64,000 nucleotides of DNA from Trichobilharzia regenti (lineage: Eukaryota; Platyhelminthes; Trematoda; Strigeidida; Schistosomatidae), in assembly GCA_944472135.2 (NCBI GenBank), contig OX235263.1:29131379-29195378 (forward strand). Reading direction: 5' to 3'. Shown here in pieces: positions 10,401 to 21,049 of the stretch. Position 1 is the stretch's first letter. Each line of letters begins with the position of its first letter. Under the pieces are notes generated by a model. It had not been told where the DNA came from. It worked only from the letters and a program-made list of their open reading frames with translations, and made no database searches. Position numbers and translations under genes: made by a program.

Positions 10401-13400
10401 CATGTAACTCATCGACATCTTCAAAGATGTATCTAATTGTTTAGGTACCCATATAAGCTATTAATGCAGACGCGATTCATTAAACATTACTAAGTATATA
10501 TGGCCAACAAAGAAGTGTGTACATCAGAAAACAAACCTCGGAAATTGTGGTTGTTTTCAACTACCCGACATTTTTTTCCATGGAAATTTATAATACAATA
10601 AATCGATATTCATCATGTTTCAAAAAAATTCCACCGATCTAACCGTATAAGATTTTAAACATTTACAGATCAGCACCCAACAAACAGGTGAAAACTAAAG
10701 AGCACTCGAAAGCTGTTTCATCCCTGTTGGGGAGACTTCGGGAGCAAACACCCGCGACACCATGGTGACAACATCGCTTTTCGTTTATTTTATTATTATT
10801 ATTCCTTTGCGTTCCCAGTGGAACATAGGGCTGTCACTCTTTTGAACTGGTTCCACGACTGACTGACCATAATCTCTCATCTCCTGCACGCCACACGATC
10901 TCCTCCATATCACCATCGCATTGACGACCCACTCGTTGCTTACCATTGGAATTCCATTCGACAGCCTCGCATGCGATTTCATTCGACGGTTTCCTCAATG
11001 TATGCCCGATCCATTTCCATTTTCTCCTACATATTTGTTGAGCGATTGGCTCTCGCCTATTGGTTTGTTCCCACAGTTTCTTGTTACAAATTCTTTCTGG
11101 CCATTTGATCTTCAGTATGGGACCAGCGAAGGTGGAAGCTGTTGATAAAAGTCTGTATTAGCCTGTTGGAGATCCTTTTCGTTACACGCCAAGTTTCTGA
11201 TCCGTCTGGAAGGATCGACTTTAGTAAGTTTAGTAAGTTCAAATCCAATGTTTAGTGAATGCTAAATTCTGCCTAATGGAGATATCAGCCCACCACCATT
11301 GAATGTCAACCGATGAGTAAGAATTCTCACATCTAACATGGTGGACCACACCAATTACAACTTTTCGTTAAAACTCCAGGGAAATCACTGTGAAATTGGT
11401 CATTAATCAGCAGTGAAATAACATTTAGGCATTGGAATTTTGAAGCTTCTTTGAATTTAAAGCTAGGAGAGCAATAGTTTGAGTTGGTGACAGAAGATAA
11501 AACGCATATCTGATGCCCATCCACTAATATTCTTTTGCCTAAAAATGAATCCCTTCTTCACAAAACTTTTAAGTAAACAATAATCCAATGCTTATCAGTG
11601 AGTTCTAGTGATATATCGTAAGTCATTAGTCAAATTACCTACTTAAGGAAGGCGGTGTAGTGAATTGTATAGATAGCTGGATTCCAACTAAGTGATTGAA
11701 TAGTAGTAAGTTTATATCTAGACCTGATGGATGGCCTTCAACCCAGTTCCACATGCATACACACCATGAGGGGCATTAACACTACGAAAACAGAATGATA
11801 ATTCATTCCCTGTTCACCTTTTGAAAGATTCATAAGACGTGAATGCACCCAATGGTATGCATATTCACAAAAGATATTGAGTGGATTTCTCTCAAATATT
11901 AGTGTTAAGAACTACAAGTGTATTATTAAAGTCAGAGTCAACTAAATCTGTGACTTTTTTTATCTAGACAGTTCCATTCGCAACCGACTATGTTACAATG
12001 TCTGCCTGTCTGTTCTCAACATAGAACTTTGCACATATGTGTGACAGTTGAATTCACCACACTCCATGTAGCACACAAAGCAAGAGAAGAAAGTACAAGA
12101 AAAGCATAATAGAGACAATAAACAGAGGTGTGAGACAAAGAAAGAGTACTAACGAAGAACAAAACAGTTTCATTGGAAATCATAAGTCACAAGGAGTGGA
12201 TGCATCTGCGCTGGCCACTGAGAACGATGAGTTTGAGCCATGTCACCAAGTGTTTCCAGCTTCCATTGGTTTTTACCATCCCGAGGACCCCAACCAGTCA
12301 GGAAGTCTACACCTTCCTACGTGGCTCAGACTAACTGTTGTAGATTTCATTGACTGGTGCCACGTTTTTGTTTGACTTCGCTAGCTTTTTTCCAGCCTAA
12401 CCCTGTGTCCGCTAATATCGCTCGTCAAGGAAGGCGATGACTAGGCGTGCATACGTAACACATGTCCTAACCACCTCAGTCTATGTAACTTCACAACTTC
12501 ATCGATTGATTTCCCCTGTTTACCTAGAACTCGACGCCTAACCTCAATATTGCTCACCTTATTATGCCACTTCACACGGGAGATAGCACGCAGGCACCTA
12601 CGATCAAAGACAGCTAATCTTTTCATGTCTTCCACTCTCAATGGCCAGGTCTCACTCACAGTGATAAAGGAGGACGGAGTGGACTGATGAGCAGTACATC
12701 CGCCCTCTGGTCGACAGTCGGATATCACGTCTACGCCATAGACGGCGTAAACCGGCAAATGCGAAACGAGCCCCCTATATCCGTGCTGAGATTTCGTCAA
12801 AGATCAACCCGTTGGCGTTGGCTGATGGCTTTTCCCAAATAGGTGAAGCGGTCAACGTGCTCTGCCACTTCACTCCCTATTTCTGATCTAGTAGTCGGTG
12901 TAGTCCAGTCCTGTAACATCATCTTGCATTTGGAGGGAGCGAATCGCATGCCAAACATTCGTAGATTGCAGATCAAGGTGTTTAGAAGACTCTGCATTTT
13001 TTCAGCGTCCTCGCCTAGAAGAACTATATCGTCTGTATATTCTAAGTCAATGAGATTATTCCTTGGTAACAAGTCAATCCCTGAGTCGCTGAAGTCACTT
13101 AGGGTTAAGTCCATTAGTACATCTATGATGAATTTGAATAGAAAAGGGGATAATAGGCATCCTTGACGGACACTACTAGTCGTCACCAGTTCAGATGACA
13201 ACCCGCCGCAAGCCCTCACCTGGCTGGCTGTATGAGTACGAGTAGAGTGCCTTAATCAGTGCAATGTATTTTCTCGGCATTCCCTTCACGGTCAAGCATC
13301 GCCAGAGTATCTCTCAGTCAACAGAATAAAATGAGGGCCGCCCTTAGGTTAAGAAATGTATGTTACAATATATGTGATTGTTTGCCGAGTATATGCAAGT

Positions 13401-14650
13401 GCATGTTTTTATTAAGTAGCACCACCACTATCATCCTTATTGCTAACATGACTACTTGAAACATAAAAACTAACAACACTAATAGACATATCATTAAAAA
13501 AAGTTTTAGATTTTCAAAGAATTATTAAGTCTGCATTATATTATGAACTGAGAAAAATTTTTATAAAAAAGAAATACTTACTCCATTTATACCAGAAAAC
13601 TGTTGACCAATATGTGGTATGAGAGCTGTAATTAGCGACCATCTTAAATATGGAACACGTAGGAGATCAGAAATTTTCGCTCTACGTGTTAGTGAACACT
13701 CCATCTCCCTTTTTAATATCTCCAATTCACATTGTATATCACAGTCATCACCTCTTAAAGAAACAAGTGCTAAAAGACTAATGAATGAACTAAGAATAAA
13801 AATTTACCATTTTCTGATTTTCGACGATCGCCTTTAACAATATATAAATAAGTAGGACTTTCAGGACAAGTTGATAATAACATAATATGTATAATACTGG
13901 AAACAATACATAATGCTATGAAAAAATATCTATAAGCATTTTATTTATCATACCAAGTAGATAAGGCCATAATTCATCTGTTCCCATTACTTCAGGCAGA
14001 CCAAGTACCTGTGATAATAGAATAGCACAAACAACTACAAGTTGATTTAATGTGCCTGCAGCTCCACGAAATGATACAGGAGCTATTTCTGACAGATACA
14101 TAGGTCCAACCACGGTATGAGCACCTATGAAAATAAAGTTTTACAAAAAAAATATATACAAGTGTTTACCACACGCAATTCCAACTATAAATCTACCAAC
14201 GATGATCATTTCAAAGGACTGGGATGCCTTGGAAAATAACATTAAAAGTGATCCAATAATTGTTGGAATAGACAATAGAAGGAGTGATTTTTTTCTGTAA
14301 TAATATAATAATAATAATGAGTTAAATGATACCGATCATACTTACCGACCAAATTTATTCGCGAAAATACCACCAATAAAACCACCAAGAAATCCACCAA
14401 CAACGAAAAATGTAACACAAATTGACCAAATCAAATTAATGCATTGTTTGTCACATTGCATCATTCTATTAATGAAAGTAGAATTTATAAAATTTTTGAT
14501 CAACTAAAAATTGAATATATATTTCATTTCGATTAAAATTGACTAACTCACTTCAGCTGGTGCATTGATAACTCCTGATTGATATCCAAAAGGAAATGAA
14601 CTGCCTAATGTTATGGCAAAATATGGTAGATAGGATTTTAACCAGGTCAT
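7277..14650 (-). CDS. Facilitative glucose transporter (SLC2/GLUT family), 3' end beyond window
   Basis: Eight minus-strand exons join in phase: 14552-14650, 14346-14503, 14170-14294, 13954-14124, 13808-13915, 13582-13769, 9418-9712 and 7277-7404 (1272 nt, 424 codons). The start is the ATG at 14650, which opens a short N-terminus running straight into the first membrane helix. GLUT signatures are clear: GRKKS at 85-89, a MYLSEIAP loop, PESP at 202-205, QQFSGING at 276-283, DRKGRRP at 325-331, and GSIPWF at 382-387 holding the sugar-site tryptophan (386). Family members have about 490-520 residues, so the last one or two helices and the tail are missing; they must lie left of base 1, since the final exon ends at a GTAAGT donor. 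Such proteins move glucose passively across plasma or tegument membranes. The first five introns are 38-51 bp; the last two are 3.9 and 2.0 kb and hold transposon debris. Confidence 0.93.
7875..8165 (-). repeat. tRNA-derived SINE, copy S4, in a transporter intron
   Basis: Minus-strand copy of the S1 family inside the 2.0 kb intron between transporter exons 7 and 8. The B-box palindrome GGTTCGAACC is intact near 8019-8028; the head is truncated near 8160. Confidence 0.7.
8166..9410. other. Intron DNA, nothing else recognised
   Basis: This part of the transporter intron is AT-rich. A short C-run followed by (CA)n is present at 8318-8348. No coding segment is evident. Confidence 0.5.
9418..9712 (-). 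CDS. Glucose transporter exon 7
   Basis: This is the largest exon (295 nt). It begins ILYYCVTLF after the acceptor AATTTCAG, holds helix 8 and the DRKGRRP loop, and runs to helix 10 (FGFSIGLG). The donor GTAGGT leaves phase 1. Confidence 0.93.
9925..10170 (+). pseudogene. Penelope-like endonuclease fragment inside a transporter intron
   Basis: The plus strand reads [11 protein letters not shown], then [13 protein letters not shown] and [12 protein letters not shown], the same order as the Penelope endonuclease remnants at 404 and 2541. After ~10080 the frame shifts; the neighbouring frames recover CIAEA-like and CPKEASPA fragments. It is a short, 5'-truncated and frameshifted copy. Confidence 0.6.
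10230..10780. other. Intron DNA, nothing recognised
   Basis: No gene or confident repeat was found in this part of the 3.9 kb transporter intron. Confidence 0.4.
10785..11230 (-). mobile_element. RTE-type LINE 3' fragment with (AAT)n tail
   Basis: Minus strand; the 65-codon frame at 10785-10982 ends [13 protein letters not shown], where the repeated Ile comes from the (ATA)n tail. The sequence resembles the piece at 22606-22987 and shares its last 20-odd coding bases with the SINE tail at 3313-3340. The 5' end fades near 11230. Confidence 0.6.
11235..11980. other. Intron DNA, nothing recognised
   Basis: AT-rich sequence inside the large transporter intron; the one short minus frame (11333-11524) has no support. 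Confidence 0.4.
11985..13330 (-). pseudogene. RTE-type LINE, reverse transcriptase C-terminal half
   Basis: This minus-strand remnant of an RTE-clade LINE lies in the large transporter intron. The frame at 12797-13219 carries [12 protein letters not shown] (reverse transcriptase motif B region), [17 protein letters not shown] (motif C, YADD changed to YTDD) and [13 protein letters not shown]. After a frameshift, 12441-12800 has [26 protein letters not shown] and [11 protein letters not shown] third frame and the non-coding end run to about 11985. It is related to the fragments at 6060, 29064, 30160 and 32370. Frame breaks show it is dead. Confidence 0.85.
13582..13769 (-). CDS. Glucose transporter exon 6
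   Basis: The exon encodes the rest of the central cytosolic loop ([15 protein letters not shown]) and helix 7 with QQFSGING, the exofacial glucose-binding signature. The acceptor TCTTTTAG is the only choice that avoids an in-frame stop. The donor is GTAAGT, phase 0. Confidence 0.92.
13808..13915 (-). CDS. Glucose transporter exon 5
   Basis: Helix 6 is followed by the conserved PESP motif ([14 protein letters not shown]), the start of the large cytosolic loop. The exon is bounded by TTTCATAG and GTAAAT. The next intron is 38 bp. Confidence 0.92.
13954..14124 (-). CDS. Glucose transporter exon 4
   Basis: Helices 4-5 are encoded: [21 protein letters not shown], then [20 protein letters not shown]. 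The acceptor is TTTTCATAG and the donor GTATGA. If the 38 bp intron is retained, the frame runs on into stops. Confidence 0.92.
14170..14294 (-). CDS. Glucose transporter exon 3
   Basis: The acceptor TTACAG precedes a run of A that completes GRKKS, the cytosolic helix 2-3 signature. The exon covers helix 3 and [13 protein letters not shown], ending at the donor GTAAAC in phase 1. Confidence 0.9.
14346..14503 (-). CDS. Glucose transporter exon 2
   Basis: The acceptor is TTTTTAG before TTGATC; the donor is GTAAGT after GGTCG. The exon encodes an extracellular loop with a NST glycosylation sequon (INST) and a glycine-rich helix 2 ([10 protein letters not shown]). It is followed by a 51 bp intron on its 5' side neighbour's pattern of micro-introns, leaving phase 2 for exon 3. 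Confidence 0.9.
14552..14650 (-). CDS. Glucose transporter exon 1
   Basis: This exon encodes 33 codons from the start ATG, including the first transmembrane helix ([20 protein letters not shown]). It ends GCTGAA before the donor GTGAGT, phase 0. Confidence 0.88.
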
Positions 14651-14659
14651 TGTATGTTT

Positions 14660-15007
14660 TATATTGTTTATTTCTCTGATAACCATAATAAAAACAAAAT
14701 ATTTAGATAGATAGAAAGAGTTAATTGTGAAGAAATCAAGAAAATGAACTCAACTTGATGTTTCAAATTAATTAATGAGGTAAAACAAAACGAAACATGT
14801 GCTTTGGTGGTTACTTTCACCTTTGTTTAGTAAGTAATATATTAAATCTGCTGTAAAATTTCGTCCTAAGTGATATCGTTTGATTATACGTATTCCGATA
14901 GATAGATAGAGTGGGATTCGAACTTGTGAACTTATCAGCTTCCAAGGTCAACTGATCACAACTTCGCACAAATACAAATCAATACAACCTTAACTCAAAT
15001 AAAATCT
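14660..15007. promoter_or_regulatory. Upstream region of the glucose transporter (putative promoter)
   Basis: The bases just 5' of the transporter ATG are AT-rich, with no other gene before the Penelope palindrome at 15008. A promoter is expected here by position only; no TATA or initiator element was singled out. A tRNA-like B box (GTTCGAATCCCAC on the minus strand, near 14910-14930) suggests a SINE remnant. Confidence 0.3.
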
Positions 15008-16230
15008 AACTCTATTATGGATAAGATTTTATTTTGATAAATCACACAGTGTTGTGCAGTTTTATTAACTGATGACCACGTTTCGAGCACAAATCATTAC
15101 CGCTCATAATCATATCAAGTTACTCACACAACTTTCTTCTTTCATTTATATACATGTGTGGAATCGATTAGATATTGGATTAAAAATCAATGTGAGATAA
15201 TGTACATTCAGAAATAATGGTACGAGTGTTGTTGATCAATTGCAGTTAGATGGGAAAAATGGACGAGTGTTTTAATAGTCATAATAAGCTACTTGTTAGA
15301 ATGTTGTGTTTGAATTGAAATAGAATTTTAGATTATTTATTACCCCCTTCTGATTTGACTGACTGGTGGTAATAATATCTTCCATATTTCTGGTATCTGC
15401 ATTGAGTCATTTCTGTTGCATGTGTAGTGTTGGGTATAGACTTGATGAATAAGGATTCCGTGATCAACCTCTCTCTCTCTACCTACCTATATTACCTTTT
15501 AGAATTTTAACCCTATCCCACCCTATTGTGTGGTTGTTTGTGAAGTTGACTGTAAGGTCAACTACATAGGTCAAACTAGTAGGTCAAGGATAGTCAGATT
15601 ACAGAACATAAGAATTTAGCTAAGGTAAGAACGGTTGACCCTGAAAAGATAAGTAATTTAGAAAAAAGCTCAGCTATTGCACTTCACGCAATAACAAACA
15701 ACCACGCAATAGGGTGGGGTAGGGTTAAAATTCTAAAAGGTATTATAGCTAAGTGGAAAGAGAGGTTGATTACGGAATCCTTATTTATCGAGTCCACACC
15801 CAACACATGCAACAGAAATGACTCAATGCAAATACCAGAAATATGGAAGATATTATTACCACCAGTCAGTCAAATCAGAAGGGGGTAATAAATAATCTAA
15901 AAATTCTATTTCAATTCAAACACATTCAAACACAACATTCTAACAAGTAGCTTATTATGATTATTAAAACACTCGTCCATTTTTCCATCTAACTGCAATT
16001 GATCAACAACACTCGTACCATTATTTCTGAATGTACATTATCTCACATTGATTTTTAATCCAATATCTAATCGATTCCACCCATGTATATAAATGAGAGA
16101 AGAAAGTTGTGTGAGTAACTTGATATGATTATGAGCGGTAATGATTTGTGCTCGAAACGTGGTCATCAGTTAATAAAACTGCACAACACTGTGTGATTTA
16201 TCAAAATAAAATCTTATCCATAATGGAGTT
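15008..16230. mobile_element. Penelope-like element in palindromic form
   Basis: A left arm (15008-15540) and a right arm (15692-16230) are inverted copies of ~535 bases with only scattered differences, separated by 151 bases. The plus strand reads a GIY-YIG-type endonuclease across the spacer and right arm: CKVNYIGQTSRSR near 15552-15590, then NNHAIGWGRVKIL, ITESLFIESTPNTCNRNDSM and IPEIWKILLP. Indels break the frame. The left arm encodes the same C-terminal part on the minus strand. Both arms continue into the same 3' region. Head-to-head arms fit the known habit of Penelope-like elements to insert with inverted partial copies. Confidence 0.75.
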
Positions 16231-16234
16231 ATAC

Positions 16235-17670
16235 TCTACCAAAGTGCCCAAGTTTTATACTTATAACAAATAAAATCTAGGTTCCCCAATATAAAGTAAT
16301 GGTGTAACTGTTAACTGATTGATCACTGAGGGGTGCTCATTAGCTTTATCGACCACACCATGAGAATCACTTCCAACCAAATAAGATATTATAGCTGTCA
16401 AAGAGTTAAAACAATTTGTCAAACCTTTGCGACGAAATTTCCAGAATATTTTTACCTTTTCGAATCATTAATTTGGTTCAGTAATTCTTTCAGATAATTA
16501 ACTAATTAAGAATGACATGAGATTGAGAAATGTGTACTAAAAATTTTACCTAATAATATTTATAATTCGTATTTCATGAATCAAATTTTATTACACGATT
16601 CTCTTGACTGCATTATTAATTACTCTTGCATTTTGTACATCTCAGTTGCTCGTAAGTAATAAATGAGGTTCTGAATACTCTTTTTGCTTCAACTGACTGT
16701 TCAAAAGACGTTCTCCTGCTAGCCAACTTGATGTTGCAGGTTAAAAGACTAAATACTAATTCTGATGTTATTAGCTTGGTAGTGTTTTACTAGGCCTGTC
16801 TGATTTATATACATTCTACTATGCGCACAGTTCTATCCTAGATGAAAATTAAAGCCATAAAAGAATGTCCAATTGCAATAACAATCACTGAACCGATTTG
16901 TTCAGCAGCTTCACATTATCTTGTTTCGAAATATTTATAGAGAAAAAGTGGCTGCTAAAGCATTTTCCTGAATAGCACAACCTAGTGAAAGTTCACAACC
17001 ACACATATGAAAAAAAAATTTCATTCCTATTAATAGTCAACAAGTTTATACTTTCTAGTTTCGCGAAGGGTAAAACTAATGTCGTTATCCTTGTAGAAAA
17101 AGTCGACACCTACTGCGTCTTCTCAGGCTTACTACTGGTTGTTTAGTTCGGTTTCCTACTTTTGACCGGTTCAAATAACTCATCTTACAACGTTTAGGCA
17201 GCCAAGAAGTACTACAATCCTCGTATACTATTTGTGGCTGATTGGCTAGTACATGAGTATGTAAATAGTATTCGCATCGCAGGGAGGTTTGTTGTCTTGA
17301 ACTGCAACTAAGCGTTCTATGATTATAAGTCCTACGATGTTAAACACTACATTATTTGATCCCTGTCTCACAGAACTTATTTATCGAGAATTGGGGTTAG
17401 TCAAAGACAATAACTGTCAAATTTCTCAGATCAATCAATATCCTGGTGTTTTACTAGTTTTCTGGATTATCACACTTAAAGATTTCTGTTTGCACCCATT
17501 TCAGAGGATATATATGGCCATTCCAATTTATCTTAAAGGTTCTTGAAGTCCAAAGTAACTGTTAGTGAAATGATTCACGTGTCGACTTTTGTATTCAAAT
17601 GAACAATCAGCATATCTGTTAGTACATTAGAGGTTCGTATTGGCTATAAATAAGCAGAACTTTAGATAAG
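16235..17670. other. AT-rich DNA, nothing recognised
   Basis: The only sizeable frame (17319-17546, 75 codons) resembles no family. Splice-bounded exons were not evident. Confidence 0.4.
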
Positions 17671-17679
17671 GACCGTCAG

Positions 17680-17870
17680 TGTGTCGGTGGCACAGTGGTT
17701 AGGACTCTCACCGACCATGCACATGGTTCGAGGTTCGAGCCCCTGCCGACGCACACCTGATATCTATGGTCGGCCTGCAAAACTTGGGCTACCGATATCC
17801 ATGCTGAAAATTCCATACATGTACCAAAAATACAGTGTGAAATCAAGCTGTAAATCAAAAATAAAATAAT
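17680..17870 (+). repeat. tRNA-derived SINE, second family
   Basis: The head reads TCGGTGGCACAGTGGTTAGG (A box) and GGTTCGAGGTTCGAGCCCC (B box), with a duplicated GGTTCGAG. It ends in a short A-rich tail. It is related to 3115-3345 and to the inverted fragment at 57105-57180. Confidence 0.65.
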
Positions 17871-17879
17871 CAACCGTCA

Positions 17880-20020
17880 CTAGATTTCAGAATTATATGT
17901 GGCCACATTTTTGGTTCTCTCGAATGTTTTTTGCTAAATGAGAATGTTCTGAAGCCTATAGCTATTGTAACTGGTATTTCAACACCAAACAAATTACAAA
18001 CTTAAATACTAGAGCTGTTACTGATTGGTACAAGAAGTACTTCCCAGGTAATAGAATAAATAAATTAACGCGAATTTTACTTTAATACATTAGCGAATGA
18101 AATGTCAGTAATACTTAATAAAACTGGTTGTCTACACTTAGCAGTTAACAAGTCTCATCTGCCTCATAAGTGGCATTTTTTGCTGCTTTTAGAAATACAC
18201 ATCACAAATTATTCCATTTTAATCAGTAAACATGCAGTTTATAAGCTACTACTAACAGCTAATGTTTTCTCTAGCTTACACAAAATAATGACTAATCATC
18301 CACAAAACGATACTGTCATCTTTAATAAACTATTTAGTTTCAAAACGCGCTACTTAAACTAATGTATATAAATTTATCTAACCATTTGTATTTGAGAGGT
18401 TATTTTAACTACCGAGTACATATTTCGAAATCTCACCTACAAACACTGTGATGGCATATTTAATCCTAACAGTGAATTTGACTAGTACTTGAATACAGCT
18501 TTGTACCAAAATCCTAAAACAGACTGTCTGTTAACTGAAAATTATACAAATTCAGATATTATGCGTCGTTATCAAGATGTAAGGATTTTATTATACTGAT
18601 AAATGGTGGCGAAAATGATTAGCTGAATTTTGCACAAGACATTTTGTAATGACTGAATGCAAAGAGAATTTTGTTTTTCGCTCAATATTGAAGACTAGCA
18701 CACTAAGACTGTGACACTAATTGATGTAGCACACATTAGACTAACTAGTTGTTGATGCTGACATCTGCATGATACAGTGGATACAGTGACACAAATGGTG
18801 ACATGAGGCTATCCTATCTTCTCCTATAACGAGAAATAAATGACAATTAGGAAAACACTCCACATCAGCGATATTTACAAGTATCATTCAAAAACAATTT
18901 AAATTAAAGCCACTTTATGAGAACTCAGGTTACATAGCATGCATATCAACAGACAACTTCCCAGATAACCAATTGGTGATTTCTCAACATAAGAAGTTTA
19001 TTCACTGTTTCATTTTATCACTGTCAAAATTGATTCCTACATACAAAAGTAGTGCATCTCCTTATTGCCTATGAGAGATATTGTTACAATGGGCTCTAAG
19101 TTTAGGACATATAATTTAGACAATGTACCTTTACATTTTCCCCTAGTGAGTGTTTGGCATTCGGATATATGGCGGACTCTTAATTGTTTATCCTAAACAG
19201 ATTCGACTATCATCATATCTTTTTGAATTGAGGTATGGATACTCTGTAGGTTGTACCAACATTATATCGCTGATAGGACTAATCTTTACAATAACAAGGA
19301 CAGTTATCCACCTGCTTCCCAACTTTAAGTTTTTGAGGTCCCCGTATATGAGTGCTTTAGGTTAGCAGAAAATTCCATCAGGAGCCTTTCGCAGCATTTA
19401 GTAGCATGCTCGCATTTTACATTAAAGTTTCAAAAAGTGAAGGTATTTCACACGTGAATTCTTTCTACGATTAAGTCATCGTTAACTGGTGCCAAACTAT
19501 ATCTTAACTAGTATAGTGTGGGGCTGTTACCCATTGGCTTAAGCCATCGACTTTCAGTCGACAGGTTTTAAGTTTGGGTCTTCCCACCTACTTCTGCTTC
19601 GGCAACTAGCTAGCATGGTGAGTGAGGCGCATCCCTCACCTAGTCACCGTGTTCTAGCTTATAAAGTGACCTAAATAGTATTGTTACTGAAACATCTAAC
19701 AAAATTGGTTTAAAATATAACATACATTGTCATGGGGAGGAAAAGCGTCAGTGTAGGAATCAGAAGCACTATCAAGGCTTATATCCATGCCACTGTAATA
19801 GCCCTGTGTTTTCAGTCATTAGTATTTGTTCGTTAGGCTCCAGAGAAATCCTATAACCGGCAGAGCCTGTCCTTGGATAAGTGTAAAGGCTTAGATGTCA
19901 CTCATAAGGTATATATAAGAGTGAAAACTTAGACTTACACACTGGCCGGAGCCCAAATTATGTCAGTTAAAGGAACTCATGAAAACTAATTTAGTTTATC
20001 CAGAATTATATCATTAGAGG
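17880..20020. other. Mostly unique AT-rich DNA
   Basis: No conserved coding segment was recognised. Near 19522-19600 there is a weak tRNA-like stretch (TTGGCTTAAGCCATCGAC, then AGTTTGGGTC) that may be a degraded SINE head. Confidence 0.4.
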
Positions 20021-20021
20021 G

Positions 20022-20200
20022 AGGTCGACTACATAGATCAAAGTAGTGAGCCAGGACTATTTAGATTAGCAGAACACCAAAGCTTGGAGAAATATCGACT
20101 AGCAGACACCGATAAGGTTACAATTCTTATCCAGGAGGAAGCTCAGTTATGGCACTTAGTACTATTATACACAACCCAGCAAAAGAGACTAAGGTGAGTC
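20022..20200 (+). pseudogene. Penelope-like endonuclease fragment, diverged
   Basis: The plus strand reads VDYIDQSSEPGLFRLAEHQ, aligning with the CKVNYIGQTSRSR...LQEHK block of the Penelope copy at 15552. The YIG glycine has changed to Asp. A further stretch aligns loosely with the same element. The open frame at 20149-20445 follows it, and its first codons overlap the remnant; it has no other resemblance. Confidence 0.5.
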
Positions 20201-20856
20201 CTACACCTGAGTACACCAGGACCGAAATAAACAAAAACTTGGAACGCCTCCAGAAAATTTGGAATATTTCACTGCTTATACAACAAACAGGAAGGGCTAG
20301 ACGATCTCTATATTCAGCAAAATGGTATGAAATACCTTACTACTACACTGTCCAAGTTTTGAATATATGCGATTTCCACACAGCACATCCCGTCACTGAA
20401 CTTCATGAAGCACACAAAATTCCACTTGCGTATTTGTATACATGATTGCGCCTTCAGATATCATCAGCCCAATTTACATACGTGTCGCCACTGCATCTAT
20501 AAACAAGTGCTCATAGATGATGATTTATGACAACGTATTTTAGTCACATGGATCCACTCTCCAGTTAGAGATTACTTTAAACATACAATATCGACTGAAC
20601 TTACGGCACATACATTAGGTGCTCATGGCATCCTAACCAGCTGAAACATTGGGCAGAAAAAGTTAAGCGCATATAGATGTGCAGAACTCATTTTCCCGAT
20701 GTCAGTGTTTTCTCTGTACCCGCGACTTATTACCCTAAGTATGCGTCTGTAGTTGCCACGACGTTTTGTTAATTAAACTGAAGGTTCATCATTATGCATA
20801 TGTCATTATGAGAAAATAGTGAAACCTAACATAGATATGTTAAGAACACAATATAT

Positions 20857-20998
20857 TTTGATGTGGTTTTGTTCTCTGAGCTGGATGGTTAATTTGCGAA
20901 GCTTTCATCACCCTACTGGGTGACATCTTCAGCGCATACTTCAAATTGAAGCTTCGCAAATTAACCATCCAGCTCAGAGAACAAAACCACATCAAAAT
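20857..20998. repeat. Perfect 50 bp palindrome around a hammerhead-like motif
   Basis: Arms of about 50 bases (20861-20910 and 20945-20994) are exact reverse complements, for example AAGCTTCGCAAATTAACC against its complement. The 40-odd base centre on the minus strand reads CTGAAGA, a GTCACCC/GGGTGAT hairpin, then GAAA running into the arm. This matches the order of a hammerhead ribozyme core except for one extra base before the hairpin. Penelope-like elements are known to carry hammerheads, and a Penelope fragment lies 650 bases away. Confidence 0.6.
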
Positions 20999-21049
20999 CA
21001 TCCACCTGAGCTACAAATCTTCTCTATCATATCTAACACTTAATATATA

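Noticed and set aside
15060..15100. CTGATGA followed by GTTTCG in the Penelope palindrome arm, suggesting a hammerhead ribozyme
   Set aside because: The GAAA box is on the opposite strand from the CTGATGA box, and no stem II can be drawn between them. The mirror arm has GAAAC but no good CTGANGA before it.
18102..18362. 86-codon plus-strand frame as a gene
   Set aside because: The composition is that of AT-rich non-coding DNA, and there is no domain, homologous copy or splice context.
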